A stretch of DNA of 64,000 nt from JAMXLO01 sp963726125 (GCA_963726125.1 CAVSBG010000007.1:262645-326644), one strand, 5' to 3'; positions 9,000 through 19,177 are shown, counted from the first letter of the stretch. Numbers and translations are program-made. Notes: generated by a model from the sequence alone, not told the origin.

Positions 9000-9724
9000 A
9001 AAGCGTATCTCCTTCGGCAAACGGAGATTTTGTCGCATCTCCAGGTGCGGCGGCGCCCGTGAAAGCGACGACAGTAACCCCACGGAATGACAATCTCCCG
9101 ACACTCTCATGCATCAAAAGAACTAGGCCCACGCCATAAAGAAATGGTTACTTGATTGGAGGTCTTTGCACCTCGCTGGCCGGTTACCTCATGCTTCCGA
9201 TCAATATGGCCGCAAACGTCCTGTATCATTCGATCTGGTTATCGCCTGATAAGTTCGACCCACCGACCCAGGCCCAAGTGATCATCGCGACCGTGCGCGA
9301 CCGACCGTTCCACCCTGACCGCATGGGTGGTCAGGGCGCGACCAGGCTGGTCGACCTGGCACCCCACGGGCCGACTCGGAAGCCTGAGACCTTGATCATG
9401 TCCGCGACGTCACGCACCTGCCGCCCGTTGCCACTGCTCCTGTCGCCCATGCTTCGTAAGCACCTTCTTCCCAGCTCACGCCGCAGCCAAAGCATCCCAG
9501 CCGTTGATCCATTCGAACTCATGCAACGGCACGCCCCCACGGAACCGTGAAAGAGCCGTGAGCGAACTCTCACAGGGTATCCACGCACCATGGCATCGCG
9601 ACGACTGATCCGGCCTTCAGTACCGCCAACAATGGTCAGCAGGTAGATTGCAAGATTTCACGAATATTGACTCCCGACCCCATGTATAGACGAGCAACCG
9701 CCAGCAGTTATTTCGGCGGAATAT
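9000..9724. other. Intergenic/decayed region without a convincing gene
   Basis: About 725 bp with no frame that looks conserved. Around 9486-9555 the minus strand reads GGVPLHEFEWINGWDALAAA before a stop, which looks like the tail of a real protein, but nothing supports it upstream. The rest is unremarkable. The region follows the VapBC and kinase remnants and is best read as gene decay. Confidence 0.5.
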
Positions 9725-9805
9725 ATGGACCTCATTCCTGTTGTCCTCGTGCTCTTTCCGCTCTTCGGGGGGTTTGGCTATTGGGGATATCGGCGATGGC
9801 GATAA
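9725..9805 (+). CDS. Hydrophobic 26-residue microprotein
   Basis: ATG at 9725 gives a 26-residue product with one hydrophobic segment (LIPVVLVLFPLFGGFGYW) and a basic tail GYRRWR. This resembles the short single-helix proteins with a GGxGYxGYRRW end seen in many alphaproteobacteria. There is no strong ribosome-binding site immediately upstream, only GGCGGA about 7 nt away. Likely an inner-membrane peptide of unknown role; it could be chance. Confidence 0.4.
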   Translation: MDLIPVVLVLFPLFGGFGYWGYRRWR

Positions 9806-9910
9806 CAATGGCTTGCGCGCGCTTGGTCTCCGTCGAACCGACCCCACCTGTCATTGAGTGAATAGCCGCGGCTACACATCATGCGAGCAGGCCGCGCCAG
9901 AACCTGAGCA

Positions 9911-10057
9911 ATGGAGTCGGATATGCCAAATGAACCGAAAAAACCGGATGTGGTACCGCAGGCCGACGTCGCCGCGGAACGCGAAATAGCCGAGCGCGCC
10001 GGCAACCAGCAACAGCCCGCCGCTCCGAAAGATAAGAAGGATCAGCAACACGATTAG
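9911..10057 (+). CDS. Small charged hypothetical protein (48 residues)
   Basis: ATG at 9911 (or the Met at 9923, MPNEPKKPDVV) to the TAG at 10055-10057. The product is hydrophilic and low-complexity (VAAEREIAERAGNQQQPAAP, KDKKDQQHD), like the disordered small proteins common in these genomes. The stop is followed by GTCGGG-TTGGCTAT-CCCGAC (about 10057-10076) and a short T tract, a weak terminator candidate that supports a real transcript end. Confidence 0.45.
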   Translation: MESDMPNEPKKPDVVPQADVAAEREIAERAGNQQQPAAPKDKKDQQHD

Positions 10058-10260
10058 TCGGGTTGGCTATCCCGACCCAATCGTACTTTTCAGCGGCCGC
10101 ACAGTTGGAGCAGATGTTGCTCCACGAGCAGATGCAAGCGGCCGTGCGTCGGCGCGGCCGTCCGCTCAGACTCCACACCGCTCCTCGAGTGATAGTCGAT
10201 TATTTGCAACTTCGGCTTGCCGTCGCCTAAGACGGCCATTCACCTCAGGAGCTCACCGCC

Positions 10261-11670
10261 GTGACACGTCGGTCACCAAGACCCCGCGCGTGGTTGGTCG
10301 CCGTAACGGTGGCAATTCTAATCCAACTCACACTCTTTCCCGCCCTTGCGCAAAATCGCGAGCCCAGCACAGCCGACCTGATCGATGCCTTGCAACCGGC
10401 GGTGGTGAACATCTCGGTCGTTAGATACGAGAGAACTGCGGCCGATCAGGGAAACATGACCGCACAGACGAAGGTCGCGGAGCACAGGATCCAGGGCTCC
10501 GGCTTCTTCATCGATCCCTCCGGTGTCCTGATCACCAACCGGCACGTCATCGCCGACGCCGGCGAGATCTTCGTCATCCTTCATGACACCACGAGGTTGA
10601 AAGCCTCCGTGATCGCCACAGCAGCACAAAGCGATATAGCGTTGCTCAAGGTAAACGTCGGCAGGGCGGTTCCGACCGTCACGTTCGGCGACAGCGACGG
10701 CATGCGCCCGGGTGACCCGGTGTTTGTCATCGGCAACCCATTTGGCCTGGGCAGCACGGTGACCTCGGGAATCGTCAGCGCCTTGGATCGCAATGTCGTT
10801 GAGAGTGAGTTGGGGTCATTCTTCCAGATCGACGCCGCACTCAACCCCGGCAATTCCGGCGGTCCCGTGTTCAATAAAGCCGGCAACGTGATCGGCGTCA
10901 GCACCGCACTCGTGAACCCCGGCAACGAAAACAGCTCAGTTGGCCTCGGATTGGCGATCCCGGGCAATGACGTTCAGTTCATCGTCCACCGTCTGCTGGA
11001 CCACGGTCGCGTGCAGCTCGGGTGGATCGGTGCCCGTGTCCAGCCGGTGACGACGGACATCGCATCGGCCGTCGGCCTCCCAGCGACGCTTGGCTCCATC
11101 GTCACCGAAGTTGAAGACAGTAGCCCTGCCGCCCATGCTGGTCTGAGCAACGGTGACATCATTTTGCAGGTTGGTGATCGTGACGCTCCCGGGCCGCGAA
11201 GCCTGAACCGGGAGATAGCGAGCGCCACGATTGGCGACGTTGCCAGGCTCGTCGTCTGGCGCGACGGAACTCGACAGACCATTCCGGTTACCATCGCGGA
11301 GTCCAAGGCGGACAGCGCCACGTCGCAGCCGACAGCACCGCAGACTGCCGAAGCTGCCCGCACTGTTCACCACGACCTCGGCTTGGTTCTCGGCCCGCTC
11401 TCCGAGAACACCCGCGCAAAGCTCGGCATGACCGCTCAGCAGACCGGTGTTGAGGTGCAGGACGTGCTGCCGAATAGTGCCGCGGCAGACCGCGGCATCA
11501 CTGTGGGATCATTGATCATGAACGTGCATCGACAGCCGGTCACGTCACCAGCCGATGTGCAGCAGCGCATAGACGCCGCGCGCAAGGAGAACCGCAGCGT
11601 CGTCCTGGTGCTGGTCAGAGGCACGCAAGGACTACGCTGGGTGGTGCTGCCGCTGAACTCAGGATCATAG
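10261..11670 (+). CDS. DegP/HtrA-like periplasmic serine protease
   Basis: Trypsin-like protease of 469 residues starting at a GTG with AGGAG upstream. A Sec signal peptide ends about PALAQ (residue 31). The catalytic triad is visible: His95 in TNRHVI, Asp125 in QSDIALLKV and Ser199 in NPGNSGGPVF. A PDZ domain covers about 240-335 (GSIVTEVEDSSPAAHAGL, NGDIILQVG) and a second about 375-465 (VEVQDVLPNSAAADRGI). The layout matches periplasmic Do-type proteases that degrade or refold damaged envelope proteins. No adjacent two-component or sigma-E gene is seen. Confidence 0.9.
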   Translation: MTRRSPRPRAWLVAVTVAILIQLTLFPALAQNREPSTADLIDALQPAVVNISVVRYERTAADQGNMTAQTKVAEHRIQGSGFFIDPSGVLITNRHVIADAGEIFVILHDTTRLKASVIATAAQSDIALLKVNVGRAVPTVTFGDSDGMRPGDPVFVIGNPFGLGSTVTSGIVSALDRNVVESELGSFFQIDAALNPGNSGGPVFNKAGNVIGVSTALVNPGNENSSVGLGLAIPGNDVQFIVHRLLDHGRVQLGWIGARVQPVTTDIASAVGLPATLGSIVTEVEDSSPAAHAGLSNGDIILQVGDRDAPGPRSLNREIASATIGDVARLVVWRDGTRQTIPVTIAESKADSATSQPTAPQTAEAARTVHHDLGLVLGPLSENTRAKLGMTAQQTGVEVQDVLPNSAAADRGITVGSLIMNVHRQPVTSPADVQQRIDAARKENRSVVLVLVRGTQGLRWVVLPLNSGS

Positions 11671-11731
11671 GAAAACTGAAGGCGTCACCTGCGGATTCAA
11701 GCACCAGCCGCCACGTATCCCGAGCGGCATG

Positions 11732-14576
11732 CTACCGCAAGGTCGCCAACAAATGTTCGGCCGCCGTCAAGTCTGCCGTATCCGAACCTTCCAGGAACTC
11801 ATCGAATATCGGCTGTAGGGTTGTCCGGGCCGATTCCCGTTGTCCCTGCGCAGCCCACAGCGCTGCCAGATCCACCGCAGTGCGCAATCCCCATCCCCGC
11901 GCGCCTTGCTGCCGGCTCAAGTCAAGTGACTGGATAAAGCACGTCTTCGCCTCCTGCACACGACGCTGCGGCATTGCGAGAAGCACACGTCCCTTCACGC
12001 GCAGCGCCTCCGGCATGTGGACGAGATCCCCATTCTCCTCGACCAGCCTGATCGTCTCGTCAACCAGCGTCAGGCCACTATCGAACATGCCGAGAGCCAC
12101 AAGGCCTTGCACAAGCGACAGCTTGAACTCCGTGCTGAACATCCGGTAGCGCATCGCATGGAGCTGTTCCAGGCAGCCTCGCAAATCATCGACCCCTGCC
12201 CTTGCGTCGCCCCGGCGCAGAGCCAGTGCACCCTGGTAGCCGCGCGCGATGGCAAGATACGGTCGTAGCGAATGATATTCAGCATGTGAGCGCAACCAGT
12301 CCGCGTGCTCTTCGGCGCTGTGCAGATCACCGATCCAAAGGAACAACCCTGGCGCCCAGGACAACGCCAGCCCAAGTGAGGCCGGGTGGCGCTTATCTTC
12401 CGCATCCTTGATCGTCTGGCGTACGCGCTCGGCGGCCTGGGCAGGATGGCCTTGCAACCACAGGTTCCGTGCCAAGCCGATACCGACCAAAATTTGATGA
12501 TCCAGGCCGAGATAGACCTCGCCGGTCTGCCGCGCGCGGGACCAGTACCCGAAACGAGGCCTCGAGCTCCGCGCGAGAGCCACTGTGGTCGCCGACAAAC
12601 TGCAGTGCCCGTCCCAGATTGGAACGTGCCAGGGCCATCGCCGGCGAATTCTCCACAGTGCCGCGAACGCTCCGGCTGAGCCGCGCGTAATGCAGTGAGG
12701 TTTTGAAATCTCCGTCGCGGACCTCGAACATCGACAGCATGCCGAGCAGCCCCACCTGGTAAAGCACGTCACCACGTGTTTCGGCAATCGCCAGGCCTCT
12801 ATTCAATGCCATGCGCGCCGCATCGCTTTGGCCGCGCATCTGCATCGACGAAACACCGAGGCTCGCCTGCAAATACATCTCCTCGCGCCCCCCACGCGTG
12901 GCGTCGTCAAGAGCGAGCATTGCTCGCGCCGACCAGCGTTGGCACTCGGGGAGCAGTGACATTGCCAGGAAAACTGGCGTTGCGGCAGCGGCAAGCCCGA
13001 CACCGATGGCAAGGCTGCCGTTGGCGCCAAAGCACCATTCCAAAGCCGTCCGAGCATTGTCCACGTGCGCAAGGGGTGCCGTTCGCTTCTCCCACTCATC
13101 CTCAATTCCACCGAGCAATCCTCGGTAATATTCGGCATGCCGCCGCGAGAACTCCTGCAATTCGCCGCTTTCAGCCAATTTCGAAAGCGCATAGACCCGT
13201 GTTGTCTCGAGCAATCTGAAATAGCCCCCATCTCGCGTGAGATCCGGTGTCACCAGAGACTTCGCGACCAGGCTCACCACAGCTTCGGCAATTTCGGCTT
13301 CCCAGGCTTCTCCGCGGTTGGTCACCGCATTGGCGGCATCAATCGAAAAGCTTCCCGAGAATACCGCCAGGCGCTGCAGCAATAGCCGCTCGGCATCAGG
13401 CAGAAGCTGATGGCTCCAGTCGAGCGTCGCGCGCAGTGTCTGATGCCGCGGCAGCGCTGTGCGGCGCCCACTAGTCAACAGCGTAAAGCGATCGCGCAAC
13501 CCCGCCGCCAACTGCTCGATCCCAAGTCCCTCGACTCGCGCCGCGGCGAACTCAATGGCGAGTGGAATGCCATCGAGGTGGCGACAGATTGCTGCAATCG
13601 TCCGCAGGCTCGCGGCGTCCAGTGAGAGTTCCCAACCAAGCTCCCTGGCCCTGGAGACGAAAAGCTCCGGGGCGCTATGGTTCAGAATCTCGTCCGCATC
13701 CAGTTGCTGTGTCGTCGGCACTTCAAGTGGCAGCACGCGGTAGGTGTGTTCACCCGCGATCCGGAGCACCTCCCTGCTCGTCGCCAGCACGGTAGTGCGC
13801 GGAGAGAACCGCACGATCATTTCGGCCAAGGTCGCCGCCGCACCGATGACGTGCTCACAATTGTCGAGAACCAGCAGCAGCCGCCTGCCAGCAATGGCCC
13901 GTGCCACGGCTTCGGCGGAGATAACGTTGGATTCAAACCTCAGCCCCAGCACCCCGGCCACCGCCATTGGCACAAGGTGCTGATCAGACAACGACGCCAG
14001 TTCGACCAGCCACCCACCATCCTCATATTCGCCAAGCACGCGGCGCGCGACCTTCAGCGCGAGGGAACTCTTTCCGATGCCGCCCGGCCCCGTCAAAGTG
14101 ACAACGCGATACGCCGACAGCAGATCCCGTAATCGCCGTGCAGCCGCCGATCTGCCAATGAGGTGCATGCCGGCAACCGGGAAGTTGCTCGCCGTAGACC
14201 TCGCGGTTACTCGTGTCGGCTGCGGACCGGCAGGGGGCTTCGCCGCGTCGTGATGCCGGACAGTCCAGTCACCAAGCAGACGATAGCCGCGGCGGGCTTC
14301 GGTCTTCAGCAAACCCCGATACGGCCCGAGTGCCTTGCGCACCGCGGCTGCGTGAACCTGCAGCGTGCCCTCCATGACAATGGCGCCGGGCCAGATGCGG
14401 TTCATCAACTCATCTTTGGTAACGAGTTTGCCGGCCGACTGCGCCAGGACTTCGATGATCTCAAAGGCACGCCCGCCAATCGGAACCGGCGATCCGAGAA
14501 CTCGCAGTTCGCGGCGAGCCAAGTCGATTTCGCACGCGTCTGACGCGTAAACCGGTCGATTGCCCTCCGCAAGCAT
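11732..14576 (-). pseudogene. Winged-helix / NB-ARC-type ATPase / TPR transcriptional regulator, one frameshift
   Basis: Large one-component regulator of about 947 residues. The N-terminal OmpR-type winged helix (about 1-105; KLVTKDELMNRIWPG, KTEARRGYRLL) is followed by a P-loop ATPase (GPGGIGKSSL at about 162-171, Walker B RRLLLVLDNCEH) and a helical TPR-like tail. At about 12548-12550 the frame shifts by +1: removing one base from a GGG run turns SFRVLVPRAAD into SFRYWSRARQTGEVYLGLDH and the protein runs on to 11732. I prefer the ATG at 14576 over the TTG at 14582. It is divergent from the hydrolase/dehalogenase genes and is their most likely regulator (inference). Confidence 0.78.
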
Positions 14577-14653
14577 ACCCAACGGCCCTCAGAAATTGAG
14601 CCTCTGGTTCATTGCGGCTTCAACAGATCTCAGCACCGCATCAGCCGTCATGT

Positions 14654-14669
14654 ATCACCAGCCCGTGAT
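14654..14669. promoter_or_regulatory. Candidate operator, inverted repeat ATCAC-N6-GTGAT
   Basis: ATCACCAGCCCGTGAT lies midway in the 235-bp space between the divergent ATPase regulator and the first hydrolase gene. A dyad of two 5-bp half-sites one helical turn apart would suit a winged-helix dimer. Only position and symmetry support this. Confidence 0.3.
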
Positions 14670-14811
14670 CACCAGATCAAACCTTCAGCATGAATCGTGC
14701 AAGCAGGCCGCCTTTTCAACTTTTTATAAGAACCCCCAGGAATCGCAAAGGCCCTGCGGATAAACCTGACCCAGTCCCGCCGAACAGGCAGGCGACGAAA
14801 CGGATGAATGG

Positions 14812-15522
14812 ATGGAGATGAACGTGAGCGGTTCATATGGACACGCGAGCGTCGTGTTGGTTCACGGCGCCTGGGCTGACGGGTCAAGTTGGAACGATGT
14901 TATCGGGCCACTGCTGTCCAGGGGCCTTAACGTGCTGGCCGCCCCGATCCCGCTGACATCCTTGTCGGATGACGTCGCCGCACTCGACCGCACCCTGGAA
15001 CGCACGGATGGCCCCGTCATCCTGGCAGCACACGCTTACGCTGGTGCGGTAATAGCGTCGACAACCAACGAGCGTGTTCGATCATTGGTCTTCGTAGCCG
15101 CATTGGCACCCGACGAAGGTGAGACGGTCGCGGACCTGTTCTATCGCGGGCAGCCACACCCACAGGCGCCGCAACTCGCACCCGACGCGCATGGCTTGAT
15201 TTGGATGCCCCGAACCGGATTTGCCACTGCTTTATCGCAGCGCGCGTCGCCTGAGCGGGCCGCGCTTTGTGCGGCGACACAGCGGCCAATCGCCGTCGCA
15301 TGCATTCAGGAAAAGGCTCCGCGACCTGCCTGGAAGGTGACGCCGTCCTGGTACCTCGTTGCCGAGGAAGACCGAATGATCAGCCCGGCCAACCAGCGCT
15401 TCATGGCAAACCGCATGGGTGCGCGCACTCGATCGGAGCAGGTCGACCACACGCCATTGATCAGCGCGCCCGGGCCGGTCATCGAGCTTATCCTCGAGGC
15501 TGCGATGAACACGGCGCTGTGA
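14812..15522 (+). CDS. Alpha/beta hydrolase-fold protein lacking the nucleophile Ser
   Basis: A 236-residue alpha/beta hydrolase-fold protein (VVLVHGAWADGSSWNDVI oxyanion-hole start; acid loop AEEDRMISP; C-terminal His in VDHTPLIS). The nucleophile elbow, normally GHSYGG, reads AHAYAGAVI near residues 77-85, so Ser is replaced by Ala while the acid and His remain. It may be a non-hydrolytic member, use another residue, or act in binding. It starts a likely operon with the next two genes, 31 bp before the second hydrolase. An alternative ATG lies at 14818. Confidence 0.8.
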   Translation: MEMNVSGSYGHASVVLVHGAWADGSSWNDVIGPLLSRGLNVLAAPIPLTSLSDDVAALDRTLERTDGPVILAAHAYAGAVIASTTNERVRSLVFVAALAPDEGETVADLFYRGQPHPQAPQLAPDAHGLIWMPRTGFATALSQRASPERAALCAATQRPIAVACIQEKAPRPAWKVTPSWYLVAEEDRMISPANQRFMANRMGARTRSEQVDHTPLISAPGPVIELILEAAMNTAL

Positions 15523-15553
15523 TCGATCGGCTTACTCACGAAGGACCACGCAA

Positions 15554-16420
15554 ATGACCAAGATTACCTACCGGCGGGTGCCCGTTGATGGCATCGAAAT
15601 TTTCTATCGCGCGGCCGGTCGCCCTGACGCTCCAGTCCTGCTTCTGCTGCACGGCTTTCCAACTGCCAGCCACATGTTTCGCAATCTCATTCCCCAGCTT
15701 GCGGACCGGTTTCATGTTGTCGCACCCGACCTCCCCGGGTTCGGCCAGTCCGGCATGCCGGAACGGAGCAGGTTCAACTACACCTTTGACAACATCGCGA
15801 AGCTGATCGACCGATTCACCGAGGTCATCGGCCTTCGCCGCTTCGCCATCTATGTCTTCGACTACGGCGCGCCGACCGGCTTCCGTCTGGCAATGTGGCA
15901 TCCGGAGCGCATCACCGCGATCATCTCACAGAATGGCAATGCTTATGAGGAAGGTCTGAGCGACGGCTGGAACCCCATCCGCGCCTACTGGCAGGACCCG
16001 TCCACCGCGAACCGCACCGCACTGCGCGCCTTTCTCTCGCCGGAGACGACATTCTGGCAATACACGCATGGCGTCGCCGACACGTCCTTGGTTTCGCCGG
16101 ATGGATATTCGCTCGACAATTTCTATCTGGCCCGCCCCGGCGCAGACGAGGTGCAACTCGATCTCTTCGGCGACTACAAGAGCAACGTCGCACTGTATCC
16201 CGAATTCCAAGGCTATTTCCGTCAGCACAAGCCGCCATTTCTGGCGGTGTGGGGTGGCAACGACCCCTTCTTCCTGCCGCCGGGTGCGAAGGCATTCAAG
16301 CGCGACATTCCCGAAGCAGACGTGCACTTCTTCGACACCGGTCACTTCGCCCTGGAGACACACTGCGATGAAATCGCCGCGAGGATCCGACAGTTCCTAG
16401 GATTACTTCAATTGGACTGA
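15554..16420 (+). CDS. Alpha/beta hydrolase with Asp nucleophile (haloalkane dehalogenase/epoxide hydrolase-like)
   Basis: A 288-residue hydrolase with oxyanion motif LHGFPTASH. The elbow VFDYGAPTGFR puts Asp103 in the nucleophile position, as in dehalogenases and epoxide hydrolases. The acid is probably Asp237 (WGGNDPFF) and the base His264 (DTGHFALE). A cap domain lies at about 130-220. The real substrate is unknown; C-halogen or epoxide hydrolysis is the family expectation. It sits between the Ser-less hydrolase and a haloacid dehalogenase-like gene, suggesting one catabolic unit. Confidence 0.85.
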   Translation: MTKITYRRVPVDGIEIFYRAAGRPDAPVLLLLHGFPTASHMFRNLIPQLADRFHVVAPDLPGFGQSGMPERSRFNYTFDNIAKLIDRFTEVIGLRRFAIYVFDYGAPTGFRLAMWHPERITAIISQNGNAYEEGLSDGWNPIRAYWQDPSTANRTALRAFLSPETTFWQYTHGVADTSLVSPDGYSLDNFYLARPGADEVQLDLFGDYKSNVALYPEFQGYFRQHKPPFLAVWGGNDPFFLPPGAKAFKRDIPEADVHFFDTGHFALETHCDEIAARIRQFLGLLQLD

Positions 16421-16474
16421 GGAAAGCCGCAAAACGCTGCAAACCACACAAGTAATAAACCGGAGCTGAACCTC

Positions 16475-17164
16475 ATGCCTACTCGCCCTCTGATCGTCTT
16501 TGATGTCAATGAAACGCTGCTTGACCTTCAAACAATGGAGCCGATTTTTGAACGTATCTTTGGCGAGAAGGCGGCGATGCGCCTTTGGTTCGCTAACTTC
16601 ATCATGTACTCTGCTGCCCTCACGGTCGCCGGCCGCTACGTTCCGTTCACCGATATCGGGTCGGCTGTGATGAAAATGCTGGCGGACACGCAACGCATCA
16701 CCATCGATGACTCTGACAAGAACGAACTCAAGGAAGCATTTTCGACGATGCCGCCACACCGGGAGGTGCCAGCAGCACTGCGCAAGCTGCGTGATGCAGG
16801 TTTCCGACTCTTCACGCTTACGGACAATCTCCTCGAGGTTCAAACCCGTCAGCTTGAGCATGGTGGCATTGTCGACCTGTTCGAGCGACGCTTCAGCGCG
16901 GACGGCGTGAAGCAGCATAAGCCGTCGCGTCAGGCCTACGCATACGTCGAGAGCGAACTGGGAGTTGCGCCTTCACAGCTCTGTCTAGTCGCGTGCCATA
17001 CATGGGACACGCTTGGAGCCGTGGCCGCCGGATGGGAAGCGGCGTTGATCAAGCGCATCGGCAACGACGTCCTGGGAGTTGGGCCGCAACCTCACATCGT
17101 CGGCAATGACCTGAATGATGTTGCCGATCAGTTGATCGCCCGACACAACGGACGGAGCCGATAG
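16475..17164 (+). CDS. Haloacid dehalogenase type II-like HAD hydrolase
   Basis: HAD-superfamily protein of 229 residues. Motif I FDVNETLLD supplies the nucleophilic Asp10, motif II is TLTDN, motif III HKPSRQAY with the conserved Lys, and motif IV VACHTWDTLGAVAAG. The FDVNETL signature and helical cap match L-2-haloacid dehalogenases, which release halide from 2-haloacids. Preceded by GGAG about 10 nt before the ATG. The final step of the three-gene hydrolase/dehalogenase unit is inferred. Confidence 0.85.
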   Translation: MPTRPLIVFDVNETLLDLQTMEPIFERIFGEKAAMRLWFANFIMYSAALTVAGRYVPFTDIGSAVMKMLADTQRITIDDSDKNELKEAFSTMPPHREVPAALRKLRDAGFRLFTLTDNLLEVQTRQLEHGGIVDLFERRFSADGVKQHKPSRQAYAYVESELGVAPSQLCLVACHTWDTLGAVAAGWEAALIKRIGNDVLGVGPQPHIVGNDLNDVADQLIARHNGRSR

Positions 17165-17282
17165 ACGCTCGTACACTCACGTTGGATGTCCGCTTTGTGC
17201 GGGCCGAAAAGCTCACTCTCTCGTTCAGGAGCTTGCGCGAGGCCGTGGGTTCGTCCAGGGCGTTCGCGCTGCCTGACCGGCC

Positions 17283-18203
17283 CTACGCCGCCGCGCGGAA
17301 CGTCCGCGGAATGCCTGCCTTGGGAAGCTGGCCGTGCATCGGTTCGGCCGGCAATCCCTCGTGCAGCAACCGACGCGCGTCGATCAGCTTCTGCAGATCG
17401 ATGCCGGTCCGGAAGCCCATGCTCTCCAGCATGAACACCAGGTCCTCGGTGACGACGTTGCCCGAGGCACCCGGCGCATAAGGGCAGCCGCCCAACCCCG
17501 CCAGGCAGGAGTCGAACGCCCGGATACCCTCCTCCAGGCCAGCCAGCGCGTTGGCGATGCCAAGCCCGCACGTGTCGTGCAGATGCAGACCGTACAGCGT
17601 GTCACCGATCGCATCGCGCGTCGCCCGCACGACCTCCTTTATCTGCGCCGGATGCGCGTAGCCCACGGTATCGGCCAGCATGATCTGATCGACGCCGGCA
17701 TCCGCCAGCCCCTTCGCCATCGCAACGGTCTTGGCCGTCGGAACCACGCCGTCGATCGAACAGCCGAACGCCGTAGATACACCCGCCACCAACGGCACGC
17801 GCCGAGATTGCGCCTTCAGCCACGCGGTGATCTCCCGCATCATCTCGATCGATTGCGCCGGCATCCGGTTCAGGTTGGCCATGCTGTGGCCCTCGGTCAC
17901 CGAGACCGGAATGCTGATCTTGTGTACACCCGCGTTATAGGCGTTCTGCACGCCGCGCAGGTTGGGTGCCAGCGCCTGCACGGTAAGCCCGCGGATCTTC
18001 AGGCACTGCTCCACCACCTCCGGTGTGTCCGACAGCTGCGGGATCACCCGCGGCGGAACGAAGCTGCCAACCTCGATCTCGTGCACGCCGGCCGCGGCGA
18101 TCGCCTCGATCCAGCGCACCTTCGCCTCGGTCGTCATCCGCGTCTTCGCAATCTGCAGCCCGTCGCGCGGGCCGACTTCGCAGATCGAAACATATGTGGT
18201 CAT
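17283..18203 (-). CDS. Hydroxymethylglutaryl-CoA lyase family protein
   Basis: TIM-barrel lyase of 306 residues in the HMG-CoA lyase/DRE-metallolyase family, splitting HMG-CoA or a related acyl-CoA to acetyl-CoA and a keto acid in leucine or branched-acid breakdown. Evidence: N-terminal CEVGPRDGLQ (catalytic Arg and metal-binding Asp), VEVG-type strand EIEVGSFVPP, metal site GLHLHDTCGLG and the glycine-rich LAGLGGCPYAPGASGN with the conserved Cys. The ATG at 18203 places the motif near the N-terminus as usual; the open frame upstream is not family-like. Divergent from the enoyl-CoA hydratase gene. Confidence 0.9.
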   Translation of the reverse strand: MTTYVSICEVGPRDGLQIAKTRMTTEAKVRWIEAIAAAGVHEIEVGSFVPPRVIPQLSDTPEVVEQCLKIRGLTVQALAPNLRGVQNAYNAGVHKISIPVSVTEGHSMANLNRMPAQSIEMMREITAWLKAQSRRVPLVAGVSTAFGCSIDGVVPTAKTVAMAKGLADAGVDQIMLADTVGYAHPAQIKEVVRATRDAIGDTLYGLHLHDTCGLGIANALAGLEEGIRAFDSCLAGLGGCPYAPGASGNVVTEDLVFMLESMGFRTGIDLQKLIDARRLLHEGLPAEPMHGQLPKAGIPRTFRAAA

Positions 18204-18430
18204 GGCAGCACCATCTTCTATCCGAGGCCGGAGACCTTGCGCGATCCACCCGCAAGATTCAACACCAGGAACAGCCAACCAATGCGCGCCACGCGTGACG
18301 CACAGCTTGCTCCTCAGTGGCCCCTCATATGTGCTCCGCGACCTCCGCATGGAACCTTCCTGACGACCGCCTGTGCAGCCCCCCAAATTTCTCGCAGACT
18401 TGCGCGCAACCCACGGAGGAACCCAACGCC

Positions 18431-19165
18431 ATGAGTGTCGTCGCCACAGAAGAACACGGCCCGGTCACGATCATCCGCATAAACCGCCCCGAGAAGTTGA
18501 ACGCGATCTCCAGCGCCGTAGCGGTCGAACTCCAGCAGGCCTTCGAAGCCTTCGATGCCTCCGACCAGCGCGTCGCCATCCTGAGCGCCGCCGGAGACCG
18601 AGCCTTCACCGCCGGAGCCGACGTCACCGACCTGCCCGAACTCTGGCGCTGCATCCCTACGGTAGGCTTCGCAACGGACAAACCGATCATCGCCGCGACC
18701 TCCGGCTGGTGTGTCGGCGGTGGCATCGTGATGGTGATGATGTGCGACCTGATGGTCTCCGCCGAGAGCACGGTCTTCTACTACCCGGAGGCAAAGCTCG
18801 GCGTCACCGGCGGCATGATCAGCTCGCTGGTCACGCGCATGCCGCACAAGCTGGCGATGGAGATGATGCTGTTGTGCAGCAAGGTCAGCGCGCAACGCGC
18901 CTACGAAGTCGGCTTCGTCAATCGCGTCGTGCCGAACGGTCAGCACGAAACCGCCGCCCTGGCGATGGCAAACGAGATGCTCGACTCCGCCCCCTTGGTA
19001 ATCGGTGCTTTGAAGCGACTGGCGAGCGAGGTCCTGCCCATCGGCCCCATCGAACGCATGGTAGCCACCAGCCAGACAATCGGCCGCGTGCGTGCCAGCG
19101 AGGACATGCAGGAAGGCATTCGCGCCCATCGCGAACGCCGCAAGCCAAACTTCCGCGGACGCTGA
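18431..19165 (+). CDS. Enoyl-CoA hydratase/isomerase (crotonase family)
   Basis: Crotonase-fold protein of 244 residues. The oxyanion-hole residues lie in AFTAGADVTDL and in the second loop SGWCVGGGIVMVMMCDL, where the family has GxxxGGG. The Glu after VFYYPEAKLG is in the usual catalytic region. The ATG at 18431 follows GGAGG by 10 nt. Likely beta-oxidation-type hydration or isomerisation, plausibly paired with the divergent HMG-CoA lyase. The next gene starts 12 bp downstream. Confidence 0.88.
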   Translation: MSVVATEEHGPVTIIRINRPEKLNAISSAVAVELQQAFEAFDASDQRVAILSAAGDRAFTAGADVTDLPELWRCIPTVGFATDKPIIAATSGWCVGGGIVMVMMCDLMVSAESTVFYYPEAKLGVTGGMISSLVTRMPHKLAMEMMLLCSKVSAQRAYEVGFVNRVVPNGQHETAALAMANEMLDSAPLVIGALKRLASEVLPIGPIERMVATSQTIGRVRASEDMQEGIRAHRERRKPNFRGR

Positions 19166-19177
19166 GGAGCAGCTCGA

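Noticed and set aside
9152..9550. Plus-strand open frame of about 130 codons
   Set aside because: Lacks a good ribosome-binding site and recognisable composition; it lies in a decayed region between remnants.
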